From Calamus simplicifolius (Eukaryota > Streptophyta > Magnoliopsida > Arecales > Arecaceae), in NCBI GenBank assembly GCA_900491605.1, contig UESW01001773.1, forward strand, positions 210,794 to 274,793: a stretch of DNA of 64,000 nt. Direction: 5' to 3'. A program made the position numbers and the translations under genes. The number at the start of each line of letters is the position of its first letter. Position 1 is the first letter of the stretch. The notes under the pieces are model-generated. The model made no database searches, was not told the DNA's origin, and saw only the letters and a list, made by a program, of their open reading frames with translations. Shown here one piece after another: positions 8,987 through 19,004 of the stretch.

Positions 8987-10600
8987 TTATTCCAAAGGAT
9001 CACAAACTCCTAATTCTCCTCTAAGATAACAAAATCTCTCTTCACTTAAGGGTTTTGTAAATATATCTGCCAGTTGTTCTTCAGTATTCACATAATCAAG
9101 ACAAATTTCATTATTGGCAACATGTTCTCTTATAAAGTGATATCTAATTTCAATATGCTTTGTTCTTGAGTGTTGAATTGGATTTTTAGTTAGATTGATT
9201 GCACTTGTATTATCACATCTTATAGGTGTCTTATCAAGTGTGATACCATAGTCTTCAAGTTGTCTCTTAATCCATAGGATTTGAGCACAGCAACTTCCAG
9301 CTGCAACATATTCTGCTTCAGCAGTAGATAATGCAACCGAATTTTGCTTTTTGCTAAACCATGAGATTAAGTTACTTCCTAAAAATTGGCATGCACCACT
9401 TGTGCTTTTTCTATCTAACTTACATCCAGCATAATCAGAATCAGAATAAGCAATCAGATTTAATGTTGAGTCTCTAGAATACCATAAACCTACATTTTTT
9501 GTTCCACTAAGGTATCTAAGAATTCTTTTAACAGCAATTAAATGTGATTCTTTAGGTTCAGACTGAAATCTAGCACATAAGCAAACAGCAAACATTATGT
9601 CTGGTCTACTTGCAGTTAAGTAAAGTAGGGATCCGATTATACCTCGATAATATTTTTGATCAACCTTCTTACCTTCTTCATCTTTGTCCAGCTTGCATGA
9701 AGGACTCATTGGTGTTCCGAGGGGTTTGATTGATTCCATACCAAACTTCTTTAGAATTTCTCTGTACTTTGTTTGGTTGATAAAGATTCCCTCTTTGCTT
9801 TGTTTGATTTGAAGTCCAAGGAAGAAATTGAGTTCTCCCATCATGCTCATTTCAAATTCTCCCTGCATTAACTTAGCAAACTCTTGACATAGAAGATTGT
9901 TAGTAGCACCAAATACAATGTCATCAACATAAATTTGAACTACAAGTAAATCTTTATCTTTTCTTTTCAAAAACAATGTTTTATCAACATTTCCTCTTGT
10001 AAAATCATTTTCAATCAAAAATTTACTTAGTCTATCATACCAAGCTCTAGGTGCTTGTTTCAAACCATATAAAGCTTTGTGCAATTTAAAAACGTGATTT
10101 GGAAATTCATGATCTTCAAATCCCGGTGGTTGTTCAACAAATACTTCTTCATTTATTAATCCATTTAAAAATGCACTTTTGACATCCATTTGAAATAAAT
10201 TAAAGTTCATGTGACATGCAAATGCAAGTAATAGCCTAATGGCTTCTAATCTAGCTACAGGTGCAAAGGTTTCATCAAAATCAATACCTTCTTCTTGATT
10301 ATATCCTTTTGCAACTAATCTAGCTTTGTTTCTAATTACTATGCCATTTTCATCTAGTTTATTTCTAAAAACCCATTTTGATCCTATAACAGAATGATCT
10401 TTAGGTCTTTCCACTAATGTCCATACATTATTTCTAGTGAATTGGTTTAATTCTTCTTGCATAGCTAACATCCAATTATTATCTTTTTCAGCTTCTTCAA
10501 TGGTTTTAGGTTCAATTTGAGAAACAAATGCAAGGTGATTACTAATATTTCTCATAGATGATCTAGTTCTTATTCCTTGAGATGGATCACCTATAATCAA
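8987..10600 (-). CDS. S1 pol C-terminal part: reverse transcriptase and RNase H
   Basis: An uninterrupted 537-codon frame. It contains the copia RT domain (WMLAMQEELNQF to GEFEMSMMGELNFFLG) with the active-site YVDD at 9920-9931, then the RNase H domain with DSDYAG, STAEAEYVA and TKHIEIRYHFIREH, and the C-terminal TKPLSEERF. It copies element RNA into cDNA in the virus-like particle and removes the RNA strand. The frame is open, but the upstream parts of the polyprotein (gag to integrase) carry frameshifts. In an intact element this region would be translated as part of one gag-pol polyprotein rather than from its own start, so the start given is only the first in-frame Met. The stop at 8987 precedes the phased array. 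Confidence 0.93.
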   Translation of the reverse strand: MIIGDPSQGIRTRSSMRNISNHLAFVSQIEPKTIEEAEKDNNWMLAMQEELNQFTRNNVWTLVERPKDHSVIGSKWVFRNKLDENGIVIRNKARLVAKGYNQEEGIDFDETFAPVARLEAIRLLLAFACHMNFNLFQMDVKSAFLNGLINEEVFVEQPPGFEDHEFPNHVFKLHKALYGLKQAPRAWYDRLSKFLIENDFTRGNVDKTLFLKRKDKDLLVVQIYVDDIVFGATNNLLCQEFAKLMQGEFEMSMMGELNFFLGLQIKQSKEGIFINQTKYREILKKFGMESIKPLGTPMSPSCKLDKDEEGKKVDQKYYRGIIGSLLYLTASRPDIMFAVCLCARFQSEPKESHLIAVKRILRYLSGTKNVGLWYSRDSTLNLIAYSDSDYAGCKLDRKSTSGACQFLGSNLISWFSKKQNSVALSTAEAEYVAAGSCCAQILWIKRQLEDYGITLDKTPIRCDNTSAINLTKNPIQHSRTKHIEIRYHFIREHVANNEICLDYVNTEEQLADIFTKPLSEERFCYLRGELGVCDPLE

Positions 10601-10644
10601 TTCCTTGGGATGACTATAAGCGTATCTCCAATCTCTTGGTAGAT

Positions 10645-12120
10645 CTACATCATTATGATTAGTATTAATAACATCAGCATTAGGCGAATCATTATCTTTA
10701 GCTTCTTGTTCATGATCTGAAGATACATCAATATTAAGTTTTTCAAGATTGTTTTCGAGAATGTTTGTATCTTCCTCATCATCAATCCTTTGGAACTTGA
10801 TGCTAAAGATTCATCAAAAACTACATGAATAGATTCTTCAACAATTAAACTTCCTTTATTGAACACTCTATATGCTTTACTAGTTGTTGAATAACCTAAG
10901 AATATTCCTTCATCAGATTTTGCATCAAATTTACCTAAGTTATTTTTACCATTATTATGAATAAAACATTTACAACCAAATGCATGAAAATATTTAATGT
11001 TGGGTTTTCTATCATGCCATAATTCATAAGGTGTTTTCTTTAAAATAGGTCTTATTAATGCTCTATTTAGGATGTAACATGCTGTGTTAATAGCTTCCGC
11101 CCAAAAGTATTTCGGGAGTTTACTTTCACATAGCATGGTACGGGCCATGTCTTCTAGAGTTCTATTTTTCTTTCAACTACTCCATTTTGTTGAGGGGTTC
11201 TTGGTGCAGAAAAATTATGATTAATACCATTTTCATTGCAAAAACTTTCAAATAAGTGATTTTCAAATTCAGTTCCATGATCACTTCTTAGAGACACTAT
11301 GGTAGTGTTTTTCTCATTTGTTACTTTCTTGAAGAATTTCAGGAATATCGAGAAAGTCTCATCTTTGTGAGCTAAAAAACACCCAAGTGTATCTAGAGTA
11401 ATCATCTACAATCACAAGACCATATTTCTTTCCTCCTAGACTTGTGGTTCTAGTTGGTCCAAAAAGGTCCATGTGAAGTAGCTCTAATGGCCTAGAAGTT
11501 GAAACAACATTTTTAGATTTAAAAGAACTTCTCGTTTGTTTTCCAAACTGACATGCATCACATATTTTGTTATTTTCAAAATCTATTTTAGGTAGTCCTT
11601 TTACTAAATCCATTCTAATTAGTTTTGAAATAAGGTGTGTGCTTGCGTGACCTAATCTTCGATGCCACAACCAACCAATCTCATTCATATTAGCATTATT
11701 AGCAACTAAGCAATGATTATTAGTAGACAAATTGTCTAAGTCAATCAAGTATACATTGCCATTTCTATTTCCAATAAAAACAATGCTATTATCAATGGGA
11801 TTAGCAACTGTGCATATAGAAGATTCAAATGATACTTTAAAACCTTTGTCACATAATTGACTAATGCTAATTAAATTATGTTTCAAACCATCAACATATA
11901 AGACATTTTCAATATATGTGGAGGGAGTTATTTGAATGTTACCAAACCCCAAGATTTGGCCTTTGCCATTATCCCAAATGTAACTACTCCTCCTCTTTTG
12001 CTTTCGAGGGTGATGAATTGATCTTTGTCACCCGTCATGTGCCTTGAGCAGCCGCTATCAAGATACCACTTTCGCTTTGATCTTTTGGCCGCAAGACACT
12101 CCTGCAAAAATAATTAAGTC
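10645..12120 (-). pseudogene. S1 protease and integrase part of pol, frameshifted
   Basis: On the minus strand the aspartic protease active site WYLDSGCSRHMTG lies near 12050. The pre-integrase zinc region (WLWHRRLGH, then CDACQFGKQ) is at about 11690-11550. The integrase core has Asp in LLHMDLFGP, Asp in RSDHGTEFE (about 11280) and Glu in NGVVERK (about 11170). The post-core segment (MARTMLCESKLPKYFWAEA) runs from 11148 to about 10780. Frame changes occur near 11960, 11400, 11150 and 10780, so the S1 copy cannot yield an intact integrase. A stop codon (TAA at 12116-12114) separates it from gag. Confidence 0.85.
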
Positions 12121-13729
12121 TTATATTTAGGTACCCAAGCTTTCTTGGGTCCTTCATGGTTAGTAGCATAAAAATTGTTCCTTTAGGAACCCAAATTCTT
12201 TCCTTTACTATTTATCTTTTATTATTTTTTAAAATTGCATTCAAAAATTTGTGTCCCTTTTGTTACAGTAATGACATGTAAATTATCTTTGTTCCTTTTT
12301 AAAAATTTTTGACAAATTTTGTTTCAAATTAGTATATCCTAAACCGCCTTATCAAGCTCTTTGATTACTTAACAATAAATTAAGTTTCTGAACTTAAGTA
12401 ATTATCAACAATACTTATATTTCAACTTCTTTAGTTTATCATTTTCATTGAAATTGATTCTTTTTCTTTTAGTCAAATTTCTTTTTCAGATTTAGCACTT
12501 TTTCATTATTAAGATTTTCTTTTCTTCAATCAAAGTTAAATTTTCATTTTTCAAAAACTTGTATTTCTTTTTCAAAACCTTGAAATCGCCGACAAGTTCA
12601 TTAAAAGCATCAAATAATTCATCAAATGCAAACTCATCGCAAGGGTTATCGGAACTTACCTCATCGTTGTCGTCCGCCATAAAACATACATTTGCGACTT
12701 CCTTTTGTTCTTCTTCTTCGGAAGAAGATTCTTCGCTATCACTCCAAGTCGCCACATAAGCCTTCTTTTTCTTTTTGTAGGCTTTCTTTAATTTAGGACA
12801 TTCATTCCTAAAGTGCCCCGGTTTATTACACTCATAGCAAGTCAAGGGGTCTTTCTCTTTTTCTTTGTCCTTGTCCTTGTTCTTATCCTTTTCTCCTTCC
12901 CACTTTGCTCCAAATTTCTTCTTGTGGAAGGGTTTCTTTCTCCTCATGAATCTTTTAAACTTTTTAGCTAAGAGAGCAGTCTCTTCATCATCATCATCAT
13001 CATCGCTGCTGCTCTTCTTCTTTTGCAGCTTTGAGGGCAATCACTTTCTTCTTCTTTGTGTCCTCCTCTACGTGCTGCTTCATTGTCAACTCATGGGTCA
13101 TAAGTGATCCTAGAAGCTCCTCTAAGGGCAGAGTGTTGAGGTCCTTTGCTTCTTGGATTGCTGTCATTTTGGCTTCCCATGATCTTGGTAGTGACCTAAG
13201 AATTTTTCGAACAAGTTCTGAGTTAGTATATGTCTTACCAAGACTTTTTAAACCATTTACAATATCTGTAAATCTAGTATACATGCATGCAATGGTTTCA
13301 GATTGTTCCATGCTAAACAACTCATATTTATGAACAAGAATATTAATTTTAGATTCTTTTACTTGGTTGGTACCCTCATGGGTAACCTCTAATCTATCCC
13401 AAATCTCCTTTGCGGAATTACATGTGGAGATTCTATTAAATTCATTTGCATCTAAAGAGCAATATAAAACATTCATGGCTTTAGCGTTAAGCTGTGCCAT
13501 CTTCCTATCATTATCATTCCAGTCCCTTTCGGGCTTAGGAACAATAGTGCCATCAATAACATGTGTGGGTGTACTAGGTCCATTAATTATAACACCCCAA
13601 TAGTTCATAGTCAGAAGCTTGAATGAATATCCTCATTCTAGCTTTCCAATATGAATAATTTGAACCATTAAACAGTGGAGGTCTATTCGTAGAATGACCT
13701 TCAGCAAATGATCCAACTTGAGCTGCCAT
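12121..13729 (-). pseudogene. S1 gag, frameshifted
   Basis: Starts at 13729 on the minus strand (MAAQVGSF), 48 bp after the primer-binding site. The capsid-like UBN2 segment follows (YWKARMRIFIQ, AMNVLYCSLDANEF, SKINILVHKYELFSMEQ, ELVRKILRSLP), then a Lys/Asp/Glu-rich region and a zinc knuckle CYECNKPGHFRNEC near 12840-12800. An acidic tail and a long Lys/Glu/Asn coiled stretch continue to about 12490. A second, damaged knuckle can be seen near 12270. Breaks: a 1-bp shift near 13600, another near 13020, and several in the tail. Gag would package element RNA into cytoplasmic particles. Confidence 0.88.
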
Positions 13730-13776
13730 TTGGATCTTTAGCTCTTGATCGTGTGATCAAAATCTAATGAGCACTA

Positions 13777-13788
13777 GCTCTGATACCA
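13777..13788 (-). promoter_or_regulatory. S1 primer-binding site
   Basis: The minus strand reads TGGTATCAGAGC two bases after the 5' LTR end, complementary to the 3' end of plant initiator tRNA-Met. It primes minus-strand cDNA synthesis. Confidence 0.93.
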
Positions 13789-14641
13789 ATTGTTGGCCCA
13801 GATGACAACCCAAGAGGGGGGGGGTGAATTGGGTTCTTTAAAAAAAAATTAAACCTTTTGAAATATTTGTTTGCTTAGTGTGAGTGAAAGTGAATGCAGA
13901 TGCAAAAACAAAATACAATCAATAAGATAGAGATAGAGATAAAAGACACGGCAAACACAAAGATTTTATAGTGGTTCGGTGTATCCAACACCTACGTCCA
14001 CTCCCAAGATTCACTTGGGTCCACACTATAATCTTCCTTGATTACAGCCGAGTTGTTTTACAAGCTCACAACTCAAACTTGTTGTTTTCCCGGGATCACA
14101 ACGAACCCAGCCGGTTTTCTGGGCTCACCAGCACAAAAACCCTAACAAGCTATACCAAGCTTGTACCGAGGTAAGACTACCTCCACTAGTTCAATCCCCC
14201 AGATTGAACTAGACACAAACAAAAGAAATATTGTTTTTTAAGTACACAGCTCCTCAATGAGCAAATAATCAAGTAAATGAACAAGGTTTAGAAAAGCCTG
14301 ATTTGTAGTTGGTTGGCTTTTGAGCTTTTCTTCTTTTCTTCTTCTCCTTGCTAGATTGAATCAAGCCTCAGCTCCGATTCTTCACAGTTGAAGCAGTTGA
14401 GAAGGATTGAAAAGCAAGAAACTGATCCTCTTTCTCCAATTTTGGAAATCCACCAAAACTTTAATTTGAATGCCTTGGATTCCTCTTGAGCTTTTTGGAG
14501 TGGAGTGGATTTGAGCTAGAAGGTTTTTCTCTTGATTCAGGCTCTCTCTTTTTCGGATTTTTGAATTGGGATTTCTTTATTCCGTTTTTCTTCTTTGTTT
14601 TTCCGTTCTTTTCGTTCTTGTTTTTGAATGATAGTCTTCCC

Positions 14642-14649
14642 TTTTTATA
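14642..14649 (-). promoter_or_regulatory. TATA box of the S1 5' LTR
   Basis: Minus-strand TATAAAAA followed by GGGAAG, about 576 bp from the LTR start and 144 bp downstream of the phased array. S2 has TATATAAAGG in the same relative place (54951-54960). Confidence 0.65.
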
Positions 14650-14792
14650 GATTTCTTTCAAACCATTTTTGGAAGAAAACTATCCGTTGGACTGTACCTT
14701 GCAACAAAATATATCCGTTAGAAATAAAGTAAAATAGAAATATTACCGTTAGAGCTGATCTGGCAATTTGATTTTTCATTCCAGGTGGGTTG

Positions 14793-15052
14793 GAGTCGAC
14801 TCTAACTTTTCTGGAGTCGGCTCTAACTCGAAACACTTTAATCTGTTAATTCTGGAGTCGTCTCTGACTTTTCTAGGGTCGACAAGAAACTTTTCTGGAG
14901 TCGACTCTAACAGACCCGGAGTCGACTCTAAGTCGGGGCCAGAAAAATCAACGTTATGTCTTTTCTGTTGGAGTCGCTCTAACAGTCTCGGAGTCGACTC
15001 TAACTTTCGTGCCAGATACTGGAGTCGGCTCTGTGATTCTCGGAGTCGACTC
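14793..15052 (-). promoter_or_regulatory. Helically phased decamer array in U3 of the S1 5' LTR
   Basis: Copies start at 14793, 14814, 14855, 14876, 14898, 14919, 14971, 14991, 15022 and 15043. The spacing series equals that of the 3' LTR except that a 1-bp deletion in the copy at 14971 changes one 21 to 20. Being in the 5' LTR, this copy would act on element transcription. Confidence 0.8.
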
Positions 15053-15225
15053 TAATGTCTGCAATCTTACCTAGACATTAGATTCAATCCAGAATAAGAT
15101 TTAACTCCTGATTTTGATCATTCAATCGACTTATAATCTGAAAAACTTAATCAAAATCATTAGAGCCTTCAATTGTTATACTCAAATAGTTTTGTTAATC
15201 ATCAAAATCATCAATTGGGTCAATA

Positions 15226-15230
15226 GGAAG
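15226..15230. repeat. Target site duplication of S1, right copy (GGAAG)
   Basis: GGAAG follows the LTR and matches 4925-4929. Confidence 0.93.
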
Positions 15231-16619
15231 AATAAAGGGGAAATCTAAAAGCGAGAAGCTGCGAGTCTACTTACTTTGACCAGGGCCGCGTAGGACTCTC
15301 AGAAGAATGTGGCCGCCTTCAACTGGCTAAGCTCTTCCTGAACCTCGGGCACGAAGATTGATGAGATGAGCCGCTCCGCCTAGCGTCCATCGTCTATAAT
15401 GGAGTCACGGTGCAGCCTTTGCCTGGCTCCATTCCCTCCCGCAGCCTCTGCGGTTTCGGATTTGGCGCACGAGGGGCTGATTGCCGGTGTCTGTTCCGGA
15501 GATGGACCTGTAGCCCCCGACGGTCCCTCTCCCCAGTTCCTTGTTACCTCGGTAGGAACTGGTCCGTGGGAGGTGGGAGGTTCCTCCGCTGTCGCTGGCT
15601 CCTCCGTGGCCGGCTCTTCCACCATCGCCGGCTCCTCCACGGCCGGCTCTTCTATTGCTGCCTCCTCGGCCACTGCCCTTTCAGGCAGGGCGTCGGCTGT
15701 CAGATCGATCTCTGGGGCAGCTGGAGGCTCTTGCGGTGTAGGTGGCTCGGGCACCCGCACTGTCAAGCATTTCGGGGCCGGTGCTTGCTGCCCCTCACTC
15801 GGCCCCTCCCGGGCCCCTCTCTTAGCCACGGCCTTCATGAGTCTACGGGTCGGGACTTTCATAGCTGTGTAACATCGGCCGGGTTCAGCAAAAAAAAATG
15901 ATGAAATAGGAAGACTTTGACTAAGTATGAGGGAGACTTACCGTGATGGGAAATGAGACCCACCGACGGGAGGTTTTCCTCTGTTAGAAGCAGGTTGTAC
16001 CGAGGGATGTCGGTAGCCAACAGCTGCCCAACGCTTCCTTGTCACCGGGGTAGACAATGGAATTCGTATTACCTCGGAGGTCGGGGTCCCCCCACCGGGG
16101 CCTAACTTGGTCAAGATTGGCAAAAAAGAACCAGGATTTCCACCTCTTGATGGAGGTAGGAAGAAGAAGCCTAAGGACTCGGTCAGGTCGGGGCTGAAAC
16201 AACCACCAACCCTTCTGAGCCCGGAGGATGTAAAAAGAGAAAAAAAGAGAGACTCGAGGGGTAATGTGGAGATGATGGCAGAGGACGACGAAGGCACTAA
16301 CAACTCGGAGGGAGTTCGGGACTAACTGAGAAGGGGTCAAGGAGTAATAGTCGAGAAGGTTCACGAAAAAAGGAGGAAGGGGTATGCGGAGGACCACCCT
16401 CAGGAAAATCTCGTAAATGGCCACTCGGCCCGGTCGAGAGGAGATCACTCTATCGTCGGGAGTCGGGAGGTAGAGCCCGACATCCTGAGGGATTTGGTAA
16501 CGGGCCCGGATGTTCGCCAAATCCTGGCCTGTCACCATGGAGGCGACCCCTTCCAGGGATTCCGCCTCCACCCATGAGGAGGTGCCAGCCTCCGCCTGGT
16601 CTCCTCGATGGGGCCACAC

Positions 16620-17378
16620 CAGCCGCCGCCGGATGCCTCCTAGTGGGAGCCTCCCCGGCGACCCGCCGCTGGGCTAGGGGGATGCGGTCCTCTGAATCAG
16701 AGGACCACTCAAGAGGAGGTGAAGGAGAAGGGGGAGAGGAAGGAGAAGCATGAAGCCTCCCAGGAGAAGCATGAATCGTCCTCCGAGGTCCAGGACTGGG
16801 AGTTCATTGTTGGAAGAAGAAATAGAAAGGTCTAGAAGAGACGAAGATCTGACCTGGGGAAGAAAATGGCATGCGCGGAATCTCATATTGCAGGGAGGGC
16901 CAGGAGGTGGAAAGTCAGGGAGCCAGGGGAAGAAGACAATGGAAGCAGGAGCAATATGGCCAGATTCAACCCCCCACCCGAGTTTTATTGGATTTCGAAT
17001 TATCCCGCCTTGTCTCGTCAGCCACGTGGACTCTCACCGTAGGTAGGGCTGCCTCGATGATCGCTTGGCGTGGTACGATCTGCCTCCGGCCAACGATGAG
17101 ACGTCGCTGACGTCATCGTTATGATGGATAATGATGGCGCCACTTTCTGCACGGACTTCAAAGGATCAACCTTGCCTCGAGGACGATCGTCACGGATCGG
17201 GTGGATGGTAGTGGCCGCCCTTTCATATCCCCCCTTGATGCCCGCATAAAGTCATTGTAGCGCCCAGAGACACGTGTCCGAGGGCGGTTCGCAAAGGGCG
17301 GGGATCAGCCACTTGGGAGGTGACACCCTTTCGCCTTGCTGGGGTGGGCCCGCCTCGCCTTAGGGGTAAGGGGGCATC
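16620..17378. other. 5' flank of the antisense gene and polypurine tract of element A
   Basis: GC-rich non-coding sequence between the antisense gene start and the 3' LTR. Short open frames on both strands look like chance products of GC content. At 17362-17375 the plus strand reads AGGGGTAAGGGGGC just before the presumed LTR start TGATATGG, a polypurine tract closely resembling that of element B. Confidence 0.6.
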
Positions 17379-19004
17379 TGATATGGCTGATCCAACGCCA
17401 TCAGAATAAACGATAATGGCGACTGACGGAGGCCCTCTCGGCCTCATGAGCCCCACTTTCGGTATCGGCCTCAAGCCACAGCTCCCCGGCCTCATGAATA
17501 GTATCTCGACCCCCGAGACCCCCTCGGTCTCGGGACTGCATGAATAGTGCTTGGCCTCGAGTTCTGCCCTCGGCCTCAAGCCACAGCTCCTGGGCCTCAT
17601 GAACAGTATCGCAACCCCCGAGACCCCCTTGGTCTCGGGCTGCATGAACAGTACTTAGCCTCGAGTTCCGCCCTCGACCTCAAGCCACAGCTCCCGGGCC
17701 TCATGATCAGTATCTCAACCCTCAAGACCCCCTCTGTCTCGGGCTGCATGAACAGTGCTTGGCTCGAGTTCCACCCTCGGCCTCAAGCCACAGCTCCCGG
17801 GCCTCATGAACAGTATTTCGACCCTCGAGACCCCCTCGGTCTCGGGCTGCATGAACAGTGCTTGGCCTCGAGTTCCGTCCTCGGCCTCAAGTCATAGCTC
17901 CCGGGCCTCATGAACAGTATCTCGACCCTCGAGACCCCTCGGTCTCGGGCTGTATGAACAGTGCTTGGCCTCGAGTTCCGCCCTCGGCCTCAAGCCACAG
18001 CTCCCGGCCTCATGAACAGTATCTCGACCCCGAGACCCCCTCGGTCTCGGGCTGCATGAACAGTGCTTGGCCTCGAGTTCTGCCCTCGGCCTCAAGCCAC
18101 AGTTCTCGAGCCTCATGAACAGTATCTTGACCCCCGAGACCCCCTCGTCTCGGGCTGCATGAACAGCGCTTGGCCTCGAGTTCCATCCTCGGCCTCAAGC
18201 CATAGCTCCGGGCCTCATGAACAGTATCTCGACCCCCGAGACCTCCTCGGTCTCGGGCTGCATGAACAGTGCTTGGCCTCAAGTTCCGCCCTCAGCCTCA
18301 AGTCATAGCTTTCGGGCCTCATGAACAGTATCTCGACCCCCGAGACCCCCTCGGTCTCGGGCTGCATGAACAGTGCCCGATGCATGATCCTGCCCGCTCC
18401 GGGCCACCTGGCACACTCACGTAATCCGCCGCACATCCTAGCAGGGTGCGGCCATACCTCATAATGGCGTATGGTCCATCACATATCTGTCACTATGCAT
18501 GGCTATACCCCATTACAGTGTACGGTTTACCACCTGCCCGCAACTGTGCGCGGTCACATCCAGCGGTGGCGTGCACCACGTACAACTACCGGTGTGAGAC
18601 ACCTATGAGGCCGCTGGCAGGTGACGCAGGACACCTCCGGCATGCACTGCGACAGTATGATATGTCACTGTCAGCCTCATCTTTTGTCCGTTATTGAACG
18701 GGGTACTTTGAAATCAGCAATCTTTGGGAATGGAAGGTTGTATCTTCGAACAGATATAAAAGCATACGGTCACGCTGTAAGTAGGGATCAATGAACTCTG
18801 GTTTTCTAGCTCCTTCCTGCTAGTTAAGTCCCAATTGTCTAGCTTCCTGGGGGCTAGACAATACTCGTCTGTTCCCGAGTGACTAACTTGAGCATTGAAG
18901 GGTTCCCACGGAGCATCCGGTCTCTGGAGACTTTTCTTGCAGGAGTCCGGTGAGGAGGACCGTCCATTTCCCCTGCGCTCGAGGAAAGTGACTCGGCGTC
19001 AACA
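17379..19004 (+). repeat. 3' LTR of element A
   Basis: About 1626 bp, beginning TGATATGG after a polypurine tract and ending GGCGTCAACA. A TATA-like ATATAAAAGC lies near 18757-18766 in plus orientation. Most of the 5' half is a tandem array (17430-18375). The partner LTR is outside the window, so the start rests on the tract and on the match to element B, whose LTR starts TGATGCGG. Confidence 0.7.
17430..18375 (+). repeat. 103-bp tandem repeat array in the LTR of A, about 9 copies
   Basis: The phrase GGCCTCATGAACAGTAT or a variant recurs at about 17488, 17592, 17696, 17799, 17903, 18005, 18107, 18209 and 18314, giving a unit of 102-105 bp. Each unit holds an inverted repeat, CCGAGACC to GGTCTCGG with a 4-5 bp loop, and two copies of CATGAACAGT about half a unit apart, so the unit itself looks like a diverged dimer. 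It lies in U3, upstream of the TATA-like site. Confidence 0.92.

Larger units (their letters stand above)
4930..15225 (-). mobile_element. Sirevirus-type Ty1/copia retrotransposon S1, nearly complete
   Basis: A 10.3-kb element read on the minus strand: 5' LTR 13791-15225, primer-binding site, gag, protease, integrase, RT-RNase H, a phased decamer array, an accessory 3' ORF, several PPT-like tracts, PPT and 3' LTR 4930-6381. It is flanked by GGAAG on both sides. The gag-PR-INT-RT-RH order shows Ty1/copia. The extra ORF after pol, the repeated GGGGGAG tracts before the 3' LTR and the TGGTATCAGAGC primer site point to the Sirevirus (SIRE/Maximus) lineage. The two LTRs are nearly identical by eye, so insertion was recent, yet gag, the gag-pol junction and the accessory ORF contain frameshifts. 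RT-RNase H is one uninterrupted frame. It sits in the second intron of element A's antisense gene, just upstream of the acceptor, on the same strand as that gene. Confidence 0.95.
13791..15225 (-). repeat. S1 5' LTR
   Basis: 1435 bp, nearly identical to 4930-6381. On the minus strand it begins TATTGACCC (one change from TGTTGACCC) at 15225 and ends GGGCCAACA at 13791. It holds the U3 phased array (14793-15052) and a TATA box, and drives the minus-strand element transcript. Confidence 0.95.
4233..16619 (-). pseudogene. Antisense spliced gene of element A (putative gypsy-type transposon family)
   Basis: On the minus strand, opposite to pol, three exons can be traced: about 16619-15942, 15864-15275 and 4901-4233. 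Splice sites fit: donor GTAAGT at 15941 with acceptor ACACAG ending at 15865, and donor GTAAGT at 15274 with acceptor CTACAG ending at 4902. The second intron joins in phase 0 and now contains the whole of S1. Exon 1 encodes a conserved segment (DLANIRARYQIPQD, then LLDYYSLTPSQLVPNSLR) that I recognise as the Pfam family called putative gypsy type transposon (PF04195). Exon 2 is Pro/Glu/Ala-rich and low complexity. Exon 3 is a long Glu/Ala/Arg/Lys heptad-like coiled coil of about 220 residues. Exon 1 probably holds a frameshift near its end, and exon 2 has a TAG at 15380-15382 and a TGA about 80 bp further on. The biochemical role is unknown. Confidence 0.72.
1..19004 (+). mobile_element. Tat-type Ty3/gypsy retrotransposon A, 3' part
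   Basis: The 5' LTR and gag lie before the window. In plus orientation one can follow the end of reverse transcriptase, RNase H, a second archaeal-type RNase H and integrase (1-2341), a 98-bp tandem array (2450-3860), an antisense spliced gene (minus strand, 16619 to 4233), a G-rich polypurine tract (17362-17375) and a 3' LTR (about 17379-19004). The dual RNase H order and the gene antisense to pol between integrase and the 3' LTR are, to my knowledge, features of the Tat group in plants. The copia element S1 (4930-15225) interrupts it. Element B (19138-35943), which carries the same layout in the other orientation, supports the boundaries: its polypurine tract and LTR start are almost the same. 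The element is old, as pol has many stop codons. The 5-bp target copy would be ATTTG (19005-19009); the partner is outside the window. Confidence 0.85.

Noticed and set aside
13777..13788. tRNA-like match at the primer-binding sites (also 23773 and 55784)
   Set aside because: Only 12 bp complementary to initiator tRNA; no cloverleaf, so not tRNA genes.
14768..15055. Open frame over the S1 LTR array with repeated Gly-Val-Asp-Ser
   Set aside because: The repeated peptide is the translation of the DNA decamer. The array recurs in different frames and strands relative to genes, so the DNA motif is the signal.
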